From positions 1 through 64,000 of the forward strand of contig JBKBHA010000002.1 in NCBI GenBank assembly GCA_046297935.1: a stretch of 64,000 nucleotides of DNA. Direction: 5' to 3'. A program made the position numbers and the translations under genes. Positions 14,707 through 23,029 of this stretch are shown here, in pieces. The notes beneath the pieces were generated by a model, which saw nothing but the letters and a program-made list of their open reading frames with translations, was not told the DNA's origin and did not search any database. The stretch is from CAYMZZ01 sp046297935 (GTDB taxonomy: Bacteria; Bacteroidota; Bacteroidia; Chitinophagales; Chitinophagaceae). Every line of letters begins with the position of its first letter. The stretch's first letter is position 1.

Positions 14707-15888
14707 ATGAAGGAAGTTTATATTGTATCGGCGGTAAGAACACCGATTGGCAGTTTTGGCGGCTCGCTTCGTTCCCTGAGCGCCACGCAGTTGGGAGCAG
14801 CCGCAATTGACGCGGCGGTGAAAAAATCAGGCGTGGCACCAGGGCTTGTTCAGGATGCCCTGATGGGCTGTGTTATTCAGGCAAATCTGGGTCAGGCACC
14901 GGCGCGGCAGGCAGCTCGATTTGCGGGTCTGTCTGATCATGTTAATTGTACTACCGTCAATAAAGTGTGCGCCAGTGGCATGAAAGCAATTGCACAGGGC
15001 ACTCAAAGTATTTTGCTGGGCGATGCTGATATAGTAGTGGCCGGAGGTATGGAAAGCATGAGTAACGTGCCTTTTTACACAGAAAATTTGCGTTGGGGAA
15101 ATAAATATGGCAACGTGTCCCTCATTGATGGCCTGGCGAAAGATGGCCTGACGGACGTATATGACGGAAAAGCCATGGGTAATGCGGCCGAACTTTGTGC
15201 CCGTGAATGCGGCATTAGTCGCGCCGAACAGGATGAGTTTGCTATTGAAAGTTATAAACGCAGCCAGCAGGCCTGGGAGAAAGGTTTGTTCAACGATGAA
15301 GTAGTGCCCATCAGTATACCACAGCGCAAAGGCGATCCGATTGTTGTGAGCCGCGACGAAGAACCATTCAATGTAAAATTTGACAAGATTCCGAGTCTCA
15401 ACCCCGCCTTTCAGAAAGACGGAACCGTTACCGCAGCTAATGCCTCTACCATGAACGATGGCGCGGCTGCCCTGGTTTTGATGAGTCGCGAAAAAGCGGA
15501 AGCGTTGGGCATTCGCCCACTGGCACGAATACTTTCCTATGCCGATGCCGAGCAGGCACCGGAGTGGTTTACCACCACACCTTCCCTTGCGGCACCGAAA
15601 GCGGTAGCCAAAGCTGGCTTGAAAATGGAACAAATTGATTATTGGGAAATAAATGAAGCATTTGCGGTGGTTGGTATTGAAAATACCCGACGCATGAAAC
15701 TGGATCCCGCCAGGGTGAATGCGCATGGTGGTGCCGTTTCCATCGGACATCCGCTGGGTGCAAGCGGCGCACGGGTCATTGTAACACTGTTAAACGTATT
15801 ACGTGCCAACCAGGCCAAATACGGAGCAGCCGGCATTTGCAATGGTGGTGGAGGAGCTTCTGCCATGGTAATCGAAGCGTTGTACTAG
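14707..15888 (+). CDS. atoB: Acetyl-CoA C-acetyltransferase (thiolase)
   Basis: The 393-residue protein matches the usual length of thiolase II. It has the nucleophile Cys in VNKVCASGMKA (C88), the GHPLGASGAR motif with the catalytic His, and the CNGGGGAS motif with the second Cys. NEAFAV is also present. It condenses two acetyl-CoA to acetoacetyl-CoA, or does the reverse, in short-chain fatty-acid, ketone-body or isoprenoid metabolism. The start at MKEVYIV (14707) agrees with the family and with the -7 element. No other beta-oxidation gene is next to it. Confidence 0.92.
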   Translation: MKEVYIVSAVRTPIGSFGGSLRSLSATQLGAAAIDAAVKKSGVAPGLVQDALMGCVIQANLGQAPARQAARFAGLSDHVNCTTVNKVCASGMKAIAQGTQSILLGDADIVVAGGMESMSNVPFYTENLRWGNKYGNVSLIDGLAKDGLTDVYDGKAMGNAAELCARECGISRAEQDEFAIESYKRSQQAWEKGLFNDEVVPISIPQRKGDPIVVSRDEEPFNVKFDKIPSLNPAFQKDGTVTAANASTMNDGAAALVLMSREKAEALGIRPLARILSYADAEQAPEWFTTTPSLAAPKAVAKAGLKMEQIDYWEINEAFAVVGIENTRRMKLDPARVNAHGGAVSIGHPLGASGARVIVTLLNVLRANQAKYGAAGICNGGGGASAMVIEALY

Positions 15889-15935
15889 TTTAGTTGTGGC
15901 AGCCCTTTTATTTTTTAAAAGTAAAAAATATCCAT

Positions 15936-16634
15936 ATGACTATTGTAACCTGGCTACTTGGATTGGCATTTTCAATTCAGGCCAACAACGAACCCGTTGC
16001 CGGTGCCTGGCAACGTACTGATCAGAATGGAACGCAGGTGCTGCTGATTCGCGACAATTATTTTTCGCTTACCGAGTATAACCTGGCTGAAAAAAAATTT
16101 CTGAAAACAACGGGCGGAGTCTTCCGGCTGAACCAGGGTAAAGCTTCGCTGGTAGTTGAGTTCGACAGCGATAATAAAGATGCTATTGGTAGGAAAGATG
16201 AAATTCCCTTTGTTGTTGATGGCGACAAGCTCCAGTTTTCGTTTGCCGGATATGGTGGGGAATGGAAGCAAGTAGACAATGGTCAGGCTCCTCTGGCAGG
16301 CAACTGGCGGATCAGTGGACGGATGGAAGAAGGGCAGATGAACCCGATTCCAAAAAGAGACCGCAAAACACTCAAGCTGCTAACCGGGAACCGTTTTCAA
16401 TGGTTTGCCATAAACCCCGCCACACGTGAGTTTTTTGGAACAGGAGGGGGTACCTATCGTTTTGAAAACGGAAAGTACGTGGAAACAATCGAGTTCTTTT
16501 CGCGCGACGGCTCAAGGGTAGGAGCCAGCCTGGAATTTGATGGCCGGGTCGATGGAGATTACTGGTATCATTCGGGAAAAAGTTCAAAAGGCGATCCGCT
16601 CAACGAGGTTTGGTCGCGCGAAAAAGATCAGTAA
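15936..16634 (+). CDS. Secreted lipocalin-like protein, duplicated module
   Basis: The 232-residue protein begins MTIVTWLLGLAFSIQANN, a short signal peptide. Two similar halves follow: GAWQRTDQNGTQVLLIRDNYFSL ending GGEWKQVD, and GNWRISGRMEEGQ ending NEVWSREK. Each starts with G-x-W and contains TGGVFRLNQGK or GGGTYRFENGK. This is the pattern of tandem lipocalin-like beta barrels seen in Bacteroidota secreted proteins of unknown role. The end overlaps the convergent ypdA-like gene by 7 nt. Confidence 0.6.
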   Translation: MTIVTWLLGLAFSIQANNEPVAGAWQRTDQNGTQVLLIRDNYFSLTEYNLAEKKFLKTTGGVFRLNQGKASLVVEFDSDNKDAIGRKDEIPFVVDGDKLQFSFAGYGGEWKQVDNGQAPLAGNWRISGRMEEGQMNPIPKRDRKTLKLLTGNRFQWFAINPATREFFGTGGGTYRFENGKYVETIEFFSRDGSRVGASLEFDGRVDGDYWYHSGKSSKGDPLNEVWSREKDQ

Positions 16635-17611
16635 TTATTCCGTTTAGCAACTATATCCCTAACAATGGCCGTGGCATGTTCGCGTGAGTTTTCTATAAAA
16701 AGCCGATGTGTGTTCATGCCGCCACAAATAACACCTGCCAGGTAAATGCCTGGCAGATTTGTTTCATGGCTGTTGGCATCCAGAATTGGCGCCTGCACCC
16801 CATCGTCGGCCAGAGCGATACCCAGTTTTTGAAGAAAATGCAAATTTGGCTGATAACCGGTCATGGCAATAACCCAATCGTTCGGAATAGTGACCAGGCC
16901 ATCGGGTGTTTGTATATCCACTTCCTTTTCGCGTATGCTGTGTACACTGCTATGGTAGAAGGCGCGTATGGAGCCCTCTTCAATCCGATTAATGATATCA
17001 GGCCGCACCCAGTATTTTACTCGTTTCCCAATTTCGCTTCCCCTGATCACCATTGTGACCCTCGCTCCCTTGCGCCAGGTTTCCAATGCTGCATCCACAG
17101 CGGAATTTTGGGCACCTACTACCAATACATTCTGAAACGCGTAAAAATGGGGGTCTTTGTAGTAGTGGGTCACTTTGGGCAGTGATTCGCCGGCAACATT
17201 CAGCGGGTAGGGAATGTCGAAAAATCCGGTAGCAATCACAATTGCATTTGCCTGATACTCGTCTGCCGTAGTTTTCAATGTATAGCCCCGGTCTGTTGAT
17301 GCTGCCGGCACAATTTCCTTTACTTCTTCAAACAGGTTAACTGGCAAATCGAACGAAGAAGCAATGCGACGATAGTATTCCAGTGCTTCGTTGCGGGTGG
17401 GTTTGGCATTGTTTGAAACAAATGGCACTTGTCCAATTTCAAGTCTTTCCGATGTTGAAAAAAAGGTCATGTTGACCGGATAGTGATAAAGCGAATTAAC
17501 CAGACATCCTTTTTCAATAATTAAAAAGCGAAGGCCTGCCTGTTTTGCTTCGATACCACATGCCAGCCCAATCGGGCCGGCGCCTACTATAATTAGATCA
17601 AATGTTTCCAT
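16628..17611 (-). CDS. ypdA: YpdA-family NAD(P)H thiol-disulfide oxidoreductase
   Basis: The 327-residue flavoprotein starts with the FAD-binding motif IIVGAGPIGLACGIEA. It has a second GxGxxA-type site (VLVVGAQNSAVDAAL) for NAD(P)H and a final ATG-like motif (LPGIYLAGVICGG). It lacks the CxxC redox centre of thioredoxin reductase, as expected for YpdA, the putative bacillithiol-disulfide reductase. FFSTSERLEIG near residue 50 is also characteristic. It acts in the cytoplasm in thiol redox balance. Whether this organism makes bacillithiol cannot be seen here. Confidence 0.85.
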   Translation of the reverse strand: METFDLIIVGAGPIGLACGIEAKQAGLRFLIIEKGCLVNSLYHYPVNMTFFSTSERLEIGQVPFVSNNAKPTRNEALEYYRRIASSFDLPVNLFEEVKEIVPAASTDRGYTLKTTADEYQANAIVIATGFFDIPYPLNVAGESLPKVTHYYKDPHFYAFQNVLVVGAQNSAVDAALETWRKGARVTMVIRGSEIGKRVKYWVRPDIINRIEEGSIRAFYHSSVHSIREKEVDIQTPDGLVTIPNDWVIAMTGYQPNLHFLQKLGIALADDGVQAPILDANSHETNLPGIYLAGVICGGMNTHRLFIENSREHATAIVRDIVAKRNNY

Positions 17612-17698
17612 CGATGAAGGTAAAGATACGCTACTTCAAATTGGGTATAGGTCAACGCCGGTCAATTGATTCATTTTGTTTCAACAAAAAATCAGATT

Positions 17699-18475
17699 AT
17701 GAAAAAAATCCTCCTGGCGCTTTGCGCTGTTGCTATGCTGGCCGCTTGTAACAATAATAAAAAGGACAACAACATGGGCGGTAACATGTTTGGCAACGAT
17801 AATGGCAACAACGCTTTCAACAAGCAAAATAATGGCAATAACCAGAACAATAGCGGTCGCTGGTCAAAACAAATGCGCGACTATCTGCAGAGTGAGTGCA
17901 TGAAGCAGGCCGCTCAGGCACCCAACGCAAAAGAACTTTGCGATTGCTGGGTAGGTAAAATAGAAGCGAAATTTCCAGGCGTCAACAATCCACAACAAAT
18001 ACCGGAGGAAGCTGCTAACCAGCTTGCCATGGAATGTTTGCAGCAGTCGGGCGGGCAAACCGGGTTCGAAGGTTTTGATGAAGGAGAATTCAACGACTAT
18101 AATGGAGGCAATTACAATGATAACGGCGGCTATAACAACGGCGGTTACGATAACAACAACAATATTCCCAACAACGGCGACGACGGCGGCTACGATGATG
18201 AAGGTCAATACCCCAATTCGCCCAACCAGCCGGTAGCTAATGGCAAAACATGGCCAGCTGCACAACGCCAACAATGGATGATGGGTTGTACCACCACTGC
18301 TCAGCAGTCGATGGGCATCAGTCAGCAGCAGGCTGCCGCCTATTGCGACTGCATGACACGCAAAGTAGAAGCCCGCTATACCTTTGAGCAGGCCGTAAAA
18401 ATGACCACACAGGATTTCAGCAAGCCCGAGTGGGTGAATGCTCGCATGGAATGCCAGATGAACCTCGGCTACTGA
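17699..18475 (+). CDS. Asn-rich lipoprotein with duplicated Cys module
   Basis: The 258-residue protein starts at MKKILLALCAVAMLAACNNN with C17 as the lipidated Cys. It is extremely rich in Asn and Gly: one low-complexity stretch directly after the lipobox and another (about residues 130-185) between two similar modules. Module 1 has SECMKQAAQAPNAKELCDCW ending in AMEC. Module 2 has GCTTTAQQSMGISQQQ, then YCDCMTRKVEARY, ending in ARMEC. Each thus has a Cys, a Cys-x-Cys about 15-20 residues later and a final Cys, perhaps two disulfide-bonded helical domains joined by a flexible linker. No function is known to me. Confidence 0.6.
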   Translation: MKKILLALCAVAMLAACNNNKKDNNMGGNMFGNDNGNNAFNKQNNGNNQNNSGRWSKQMRDYLQSECMKQAAQAPNAKELCDCWVGKIEAKFPGVNNPQQIPEEAANQLAMECLQQSGGQTGFEGFDEGEFNDYNGGNYNDNGGYNNGGYDNNNNIPNNGDDGGYDDEGQYPNSPNQPVANGKTWPAAQRQQWMMGCTTTAQQSMGISQQQAAAYCDCMTRKVEARYTFEQAVKMTTQDFSKPEWVNARMECQMNLGY

Positions 18476-18524
18476 GTCCAGTGAATACGGGTTTTGTTTA
18501 ACATCATCATTAAAGCTTTCGAAG

Positions 18525-18570
18525 GGCGGATTTGCAGGCACCATCAGGCGCTGGTAAATCCGCCTTTTTT
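18525..18570 (+). terminator. Intrinsic terminator of the Asn-rich lipoprotein gene
   Basis: GGCGGATTT (18525-18533) pairs with AAATCCGCC (18556-18564), followed by six T residues. Confidence 0.75.
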
Positions 18571-18608
18571 GTGCCATAGCCGGATTAGGTATTCTGCCCT
18601 CACTCACT

Positions 18609-18616
18609 TAAATTTG
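18609..18616 (+). promoter_or_regulatory. -7 element of pdhB
   Basis: TAAATTTG matches TAnnTTTG, 23 nt before the ATG at 18640. No clear -33 element is visible. Confidence 0.45.
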
Positions 18617-18639
18617 CGGCACTTTTAAACGTAAGAAAA

Positions 18640-19629
18640 ATGGCAAGATCAATTGCATTCAGGGAAGCGCTTCGCGAAGCAATGTCGGAAGAAATGAGAA
18701 GGGATGATCGCGTATTCCTGATGGGTGAGGAAGTGGCAGAATACAATGGTGCCTACAAGGTTAGCCAGGGTATGCTGGCTGAGTTTGGACCCCGGAGAGT
18801 AATTGATACACCTATTGCCGAGCTTGGTTTTGCGGCCGTGGGCGTGGGTGCAGCGCAGAACGGTTTGCGTCCTATTGTAGAGTTCATGACCTGGAACTTT
18901 GCCGTACTGGCCCTTGACCAGATACTGAACACCGCTTCCAAAATGCTGGCGATGAGTGGTGGTCAGATTTCCTGTCCCATTGTGTTCCGCGGCGGTAACG
19001 GTTCTGCGGGCCAGCTCGGAGCCCAGCACTCCACTGCTTTTGAAGCCCTTTACGCTAATATCCCCGGTATTAAAGTAGTGTCGCCCAGCAATGGCTACGA
19101 CGCAAAAGGACTGCTAAAGCAGGCGATCCGTTATGAAGAGGATCCCGTCATGTTCATGGAAAGTGAACTGATGTACGGTGATAAGTCGGAAGTGCCGGAA
19201 GAAGAATATTATATCGAGCTCGGCAAAGCTGATATCAAAAGAGCTGGTACCGATGTGACCATCGTATCGTTCAACAAAATGATGAAGGTAGCTCTTGCTG
19301 CTGCCGACGAGTTGGCAAAAGAAAATATCAGTGCTGAAGTAATCGATCTTCGCACTATCCGTCCGCTCGACTGGCAGACAATTCTGGAGAGCGTGAAAAA
19401 AACCAACAGACTGGTGATTGTGGAAGAGCAATGGCCCTTTGCTTCGGTATCGTCTGAAATTACCTATCGTATACAAAAAGAAGGATTCGATTACCTTGAC
19501 GCGCCCATCCGCCGCATTACTGCCGCCGATGCGCCTCTGCACTATGCACCGAACCTCGTGGCTGCGGCCCTGCCGGATGTACCGCGTACGGTGAAGCTGG
19601 TGAAGGAGGTGATGTATTTGAAGAAGTGA
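18640..19629 (+). CDS. pdhB: Pyruvate dehydrogenase E1 component, beta subunit
   Basis: The 329-residue protein has the transketolase pyrimidine-binding domain (REALREAMSEEM, LMGEEVAEYNGAYKVSQG, DTPIAELGFAAVGVGAA) and the C-terminal transketolase domain (DVTIVSFNKMM ... VIDLRTIRPLDWQTI). This is the E1-beta subunit, which with E1-alpha decarboxylates pyruvate in the PDH complex. The E1-alpha and E2 genes are not in the window, so the complex is encoded at separate loci. Its stop codon is part of the first unit of the heptamer array that follows. Confidence 0.9.
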   Translation: MARSIAFREALREAMSEEMRRDDRVFLMGEEVAEYNGAYKVSQGMLAEFGPRRVIDTPIAELGFAAVGVGAAQNGLRPIVEFMTWNFAVLALDQILNTASKMLAMSGGQISCPIVFRGGNGSAGQLGAQHSTAFEALYANIPGIKVVSPSNGYDAKGLLKQAIRYEEDPVMFMESELMYGDKSEVPEEEYYIELGKADIKRAGTDVTIVSFNKMMKVALAAADELAKENISAEVIDLRTIRPLDWQTILESVKKTNRLVIVEEQWPFASVSSEITYRIQKEGFDYLDAPIRRITAADAPLHYAPNLVAAALPDVPRTVKLVKEVMYLKK

Positions 19630-19751
19630 AACGTGAAACGTGAAAGGTGAGAGGTGAAAGGTGAAACGTGAGACGTGAGACGTGAAACGTGAAAGGTGAG
19701 AGGTGAAAGGTGAGAGGTGAGACGTGAGACGTGAAAGGTGAAAGGTGAGAA
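19626..19751 (+). repeat. Tandem heptamer array GTGARAN, 18 units
   Basis: Eighteen back-to-back 7-nt units, all GTGA followed by AAC, AAG, GAG, GAC or GAA, with no break in period. The first unit contains the TGA stop codon of pdhB. Three similar units occur at 29295-29315. Confidence 0.9.
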
Positions 19752-19796
19752 GCTTGTCTGTTGAAGTTAAGCTGATGCAATGTTTGGGGAAAGTTC

Positions 19797-19842
19797 ATCT
19801 GCGTAAATCTGTGTAAAAATCTGCGCAAATCTGCGGGAACAG
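19797..19842 (+). repeat. 46-bp ATCTGYG element, locus 1
   Basis: Built of about four 10-nt words of the form ATCTGYGYAA and ending GCGGGAACAG. It matches 61965-62010 at 43 of 46 positions. Confidence 0.85.
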
Positions 19843-19941
19843 AAAGGTCGTTCCTGTTTGTAAACTGCCTACAGGCGCAACAGCTCTGTGAATTCCGCGG
19901 GAACGGAACTGTAGTCTCGACACCCCTCATCCACAAACCCG

Positions 19942-19997
19942 CCACTCTCCACTCCCCACTCTCCACTCTCCACTCTCCACTCCCCACTCTCCATTCC
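19942..19997 (-). repeat. Tandem heptamer array CCACTCY, 8 units
   Basis: Eight 7-nt units, CCACTCT or CCACTCC, the last CCATTCC. Read on the minus strand they are GTGG-type heptamers, so they resemble the GTGARAN array in opposite orientation. Confidence 0.85.
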
Positions 19998-20088
19998 CCC
20001 CTTCCCATTTTTTCCTCCCCATGCAGCGTTTAGGCCCCCAACCCTCATCTTAGTAATGGTTTTTCATAGGATATTGGATTTTAAATGC

Positions 20089-20120
20089 GAGGCTGGATTT
20101 CTATCCGGCCTCTGTTTTTT
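20089..20120 (+). terminator. Intrinsic terminator upstream of the NtrC-like gene
   Basis: GAGGCTGGA (20089-20097) pairs with TCCGGCCTC (20104-20112) with one G-T wobble, followed by TG and a T run. Confidence 0.65.
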
Positions 20121-20126
20121 TCTCCC

Positions 20127-20134
20127 TAAATTTG
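20127..20134 (+). promoter_or_regulatory. -7 element of the NtrC-like gene
   Basis: TAAATTTG matches TAnnTTTG, 18 nt before the ATG at 20153 and just after the terminator. Confidence 0.45.
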
Positions 20135-20152
20135 CCGACAAATTCCCGATAA

Positions 20153-21316
20153 ATGGCTGATATTCTAATAATTGATGACGAACGGTCGATCCGCAAAACC
20201 CTGACCGAAATCCTTTCTTTTGAAGGTTACAAACTAGACGAAGCTGCTGATGGAGAGGAGGGTTTGAAAAAGTTCAGGGAGAAAAACTACGACGTGGTGC
20301 TCTGCGATATCAAAATGCCCAAGCTCGACGGGATGGAGTTTTTACAAAAGGCCGCCGAAATCAATCCCGATACACCCATAATAATGATATCGGGTCATGG
20401 TAATATTGAAACAGCCGTGGAGGCGGTAAAGAAAGGAGCCTACGATTTCATTTCAAAGCCACCGGATCTGAATCGGTTGCTGATTACCATCCGCAATGCG
20501 ATGGAGAAAAACAGCCTGGTAATAGAAGCCAAGGTGTTGAAGCGCAAAGTGAGTCGCGTACAGGAAATGATTGGCGACTCGGGCCCGATACAGAAGATCC
20601 GTGAAACCATTGAAAAAGTAGCACCTACTGAAGCCCGCATACTGGTAACTGGCGAAAACGGGGTGGGTAAGGAGCTGGTGGCCCGTTGGGTCCATGAAAA
20701 AAGCAATCGCAGCACCGGGCCGCTGGTGGAAGTGAACTGCGCAGCTATCCCTACTGAATTGATCGAAAGCGAACTGTTTGGCCACGAAAAAGGCTCATTT
20801 ACCTCGGCCATTAAGCAGCGAATCGGCAAGTTTGAACAAGCCAATGGCGGCACCCTGTTTCTGGATGAAATTGGTGATATGAGCCTCAGCGCACAGGCAA
20901 AAGTGCTAAGGGCCCTGCAGGAAGGAAAGATTACCCGTGTTGGTGCCGATAAAGACATCAGCGTAGACGTACGAGTTATTGCTGCCACCAACAAGGACCT
21001 GCTTAAAGAAGTGGATGCCAAAAATTTCCGGCTGGATCTTTATCATCGCTTAAGTGTTATCCTTATTCATGTGCCCTCGCTGAACGACCGACGCGATGAT
21101 ATACCACTGCTGGTGGAGAAATTTCTCGATGATATTTGTGCCGACTATGGCACCGCCCGCAAAAGCATAGACGACGATGCGATACGCCTGTTGCAGGAAT
21201 ATAACTGGACGGGAAATATCCGCGAATTGCGCAATGTGGTAGAACGGCTTGTCATTTTATCGGCCAAAAACATCACCGCCGATGACGTGAAAAGTTATGT
21301 GATGCCACATGCATGA
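20153..21316 (+). CDS. NtrC-like response regulator without DNA-binding domain
   Basis: The 387-residue protein has a receiver domain (residues 1-120) with the acidic pair D8-D9, phosphoacceptor D52 (LCDIKMPKLDG) and K102 (SKPPD). An AAA+ domain follows, with Walker A GENGVGKE (167-174), Walker B TLFLDEIGD (234-242) and NIRELRNVVERL. It ends at VKSYVMPHA right after the AAA+ lid. The Fis-type helix-turn-helix of NtrC proteins is absent. The sigma54-contact loop GAFTGA reads GSFTSA (214-219). So it may not be a standard sigma54 activator. No sensor kinase is adjacent. Confidence 0.85.
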   Translation: MADILIIDDERSIRKTLTEILSFEGYKLDEAADGEEGLKKFREKNYDVVLCDIKMPKLDGMEFLQKAAEINPDTPIIMISGHGNIETAVEAVKKGAYDFISKPPDLNRLLITIRNAMEKNSLVIEAKVLKRKVSRVQEMIGDSGPIQKIRETIEKVAPTEARILVTGENGVGKELVARWVHEKSNRSTGPLVEVNCAAIPTELIESELFGHEKGSFTSAIKQRIGKFEQANGGTLFLDEIGDMSLSAQAKVLRALQEGKITRVGADKDISVDVRVIAATNKDLLKEVDAKNFRLDLYHRLSVILIHVPSLNDRRDDIPLLVEKFLDDICADYGTARKSIDDDAIRLLQEYNWTGNIRELRNVVERLVILSAKNITADDVKSYVMPHA

Positions 21317-21403
21317 AGCAAATTTTTACCGGTTATTCCCGGCTATTAACCGGCGTTTCACAAAACTTTATCGGCAAAGGTTCCGATTCCTTTTGATATA
21401 TTA

Positions 21404-21411
21404 TATTTTTG
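21404..21411 (+). promoter_or_regulatory. -7 element of lepB
   Basis: TATTTTTG matches TAnnTTTG, 22 nt before the ATG at 21434. Confidence 0.4.
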
Positions 21412-21433
21412 AATTCAACAAAAACTCCGGCAC

Positions 21434-22966
21434 ATGCCCCTTCAACACCTATTGATCATATATCTCATCGGCACGCTGCTGGTCTGGCTGCCCGCTTACG
21501 GGCTTTCGCAGTTGTTTGAAAAAGCCGGTGAAAAATCCTGGAAGGCATGGGTGCCCTTTTACAATACCTGGGTAATGCAGAAGCTGGCTGGTCGACCCGT
21601 ACATTGGGTATTCTGGCAATTCATTCCTGTGGTGGGCTGGTTTATAACGCCAGGTATCTTTATTGAATTTGCCAAAGCATTCAACCAGTTTGGTCTGGGT
21701 CAGCATACCATGGCGGCGCTTTTTGCGCCATTTTATTTTCCCTGGCTGGCGAAGCATCGCGATACACGCTTCATAGGCAAAGCCGGTGTTGAAAAGCATG
21801 AAAAGAAAGGTTGGAGGGAATGGGTAGACGCAGCGGTTTTTGCGGTGGTGGCTGCCACATTGATCAGGGCTTTCGTGTTTGAAGCTTATGTTATTCCATC
21901 GGGCTCCATGCAAAAAACCCTGCTGGTAAACGATTTTCTGTTTGTATCAAAATTCAGTTACGGTCCACGCGTTCCCAACACGCCGCTCTCGTTTCCTTTT
22001 GTACACAATTACATGCCTGTAACCAATGGCAAGTCGTACTCCGAACTGATAAAAATCCCCTATATCCGTTGGTTTGCTTCGTCTCCAAAACGAGGCGACG
22101 TGGTTGTATTCAATTTTCCACAGGGCGATACCGTTGTTCACCTGCCAGGATTTGAATCGGAAACACCCTATTACCAAATGCTCAGAGAAGCGCCTCAGGG
22201 CCGTGCTCAGGTTTGGCAGCAATATGGTCAGGATATCGTGGCCCACCCGGTTGATAAAACCGACAATTATATCAAGCGTTGCGTGGGTGTAGCCGGCGAC
22301 ACGCTGGAAGTTCGCAATAGCGTAGTGTATGTGAACGGTCAGCCCGAACAGGAGCCACCGAAACTGGCCAAGCGTTATATTATTCGTTTAAAAAACAATC
22401 GCCAGCTTACCCCAGAATATCTCGAAGGACTGGGCGTAATGGTCTGTCAGAAAGGAACCCCTTATTCCGATTTCAACGAATTAAATGACGGAAGCTATTA
22501 CATGAACCTGACCCGGGAAGAGAAAGAACTGGTAGTTAAGTCTGCGCTGGTTGAATCAGTAACGCCTTACCTCGACACTGCCCGCACGAGCACTTCTCTG
22601 TTCCCCTACGATCCGGAGCATCTGAATGCGCTCGATAGTTTCGGCCCGGTGTGGATACCCCGCAAAAATGAAAGCATTACGCTGAATCCAACCAATTACA
22701 AGCTGTACTACTGGGCCATCCGCAACTACGAACACAATGATTTTTACGAAAAAGGCGGCCGTTATTTTCTGAATGGCCAGGAAGTGAGCAGCTACACATT
22801 CAAGATGGATTATTACTGGATGATGGGTGATAACCGACATGGTTCACAAGACAGCCGCTACTGGGGTTTTGTGCCTGAAGACAGAATCGTAGGCAAGGCC
22901 TGGCTGATCTGGTTTAGCTGGGATAAAGGGCCACGTTGGAACCGTCTGTTTAGAAGGGTTCGATAA
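21434..22966 (+). CDS. lepB: Signal peptidase I
   Basis: This is a 510-residue membrane peptidase that removes signal peptides from exported proteins. The N-terminal 120 residues hold about three hydrophobic helices. A further helix (about 132-152) precedes the S26 domain. The catalytic Ser is S158 (IPSGSM) and the Lys is K281 (NYIKRCVG), with GDNRHGSQDSRYWG as the conserved box near the end. The domain is long because of inserted loops between the Ser and Lys boxes and after the Lys box, usual for Bacteroidota LepB. It is not in an obvious operon, though cdd follows 63 nt downstream. Confidence 0.93.
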   Translation: MPLQHLLIIYLIGTLLVWLPAYGLSQLFEKAGEKSWKAWVPFYNTWVMQKLAGRPVHWVFWQFIPVVGWFITPGIFIEFAKAFNQFGLGQHTMAALFAPFYFPWLAKHRDTRFIGKAGVEKHEKKGWREWVDAAVFAVVAATLIRAFVFEAYVIPSGSMQKTLLVNDFLFVSKFSYGPRVPNTPLSFPFVHNYMPVTNGKSYSELIKIPYIRWFASSPKRGDVVVFNFPQGDTVVHLPGFESETPYYQMLREAPQGRAQVWQQYGQDIVAHPVDKTDNYIKRCVGVAGDTLEVRNSVVYVNGQPEQEPPKLAKRYIIRLKNNRQLTPEYLEGLGVMVCQKGTPYSDFNELNDGSYYMNLTREEKELVVKSALVESVTPYLDTARTSTSLFPYDPEHLNALDSFGPVWIPRKNESITLNPTNYKLYYWAIRNYEHNDFYEKGGRYFLNGQEVSSYTFKMDYYWMMGDNRHGSQDSRYWGFVPEDRIVGKAWLIWFSWDKGPRWNRLFRRVR

Positions 22967-23029
22967 GCCAGCAGGCTTTCGTAACTTGCTCCAGGCCCCC
23001 TTGGAAGAACAAGGGTCAAAACAGATCCT

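Larger units (their letters stand above)
19752..20088. other. Non-coding spacer between pdhB array and regulator
   Basis: No gene is supported. An apparent minus-strand frame over 19517-20008 only reads the repeats. The spacer contains one copy of the 46-bp element, a degraded inverted part of it near 19843-19905 and the CCACTCY array. Confidence 0.5.

Noticed and set aside
14827..15750. 307-residue minus-strand frame
   Set aside because: Shadow of the thiolase gene; no motif in its translation.
19626..19997. CRISPR array
   Set aside because: Units are 7 nt in direct contact with no spacers, and no cas gene is present.
19517..20008. 163-residue minus-strand frame rich in FHLSPFTFHVS repeats
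   Set aside because: It only translates the heptamer arrays and the tail of pdhB; it has no independent coding signal.
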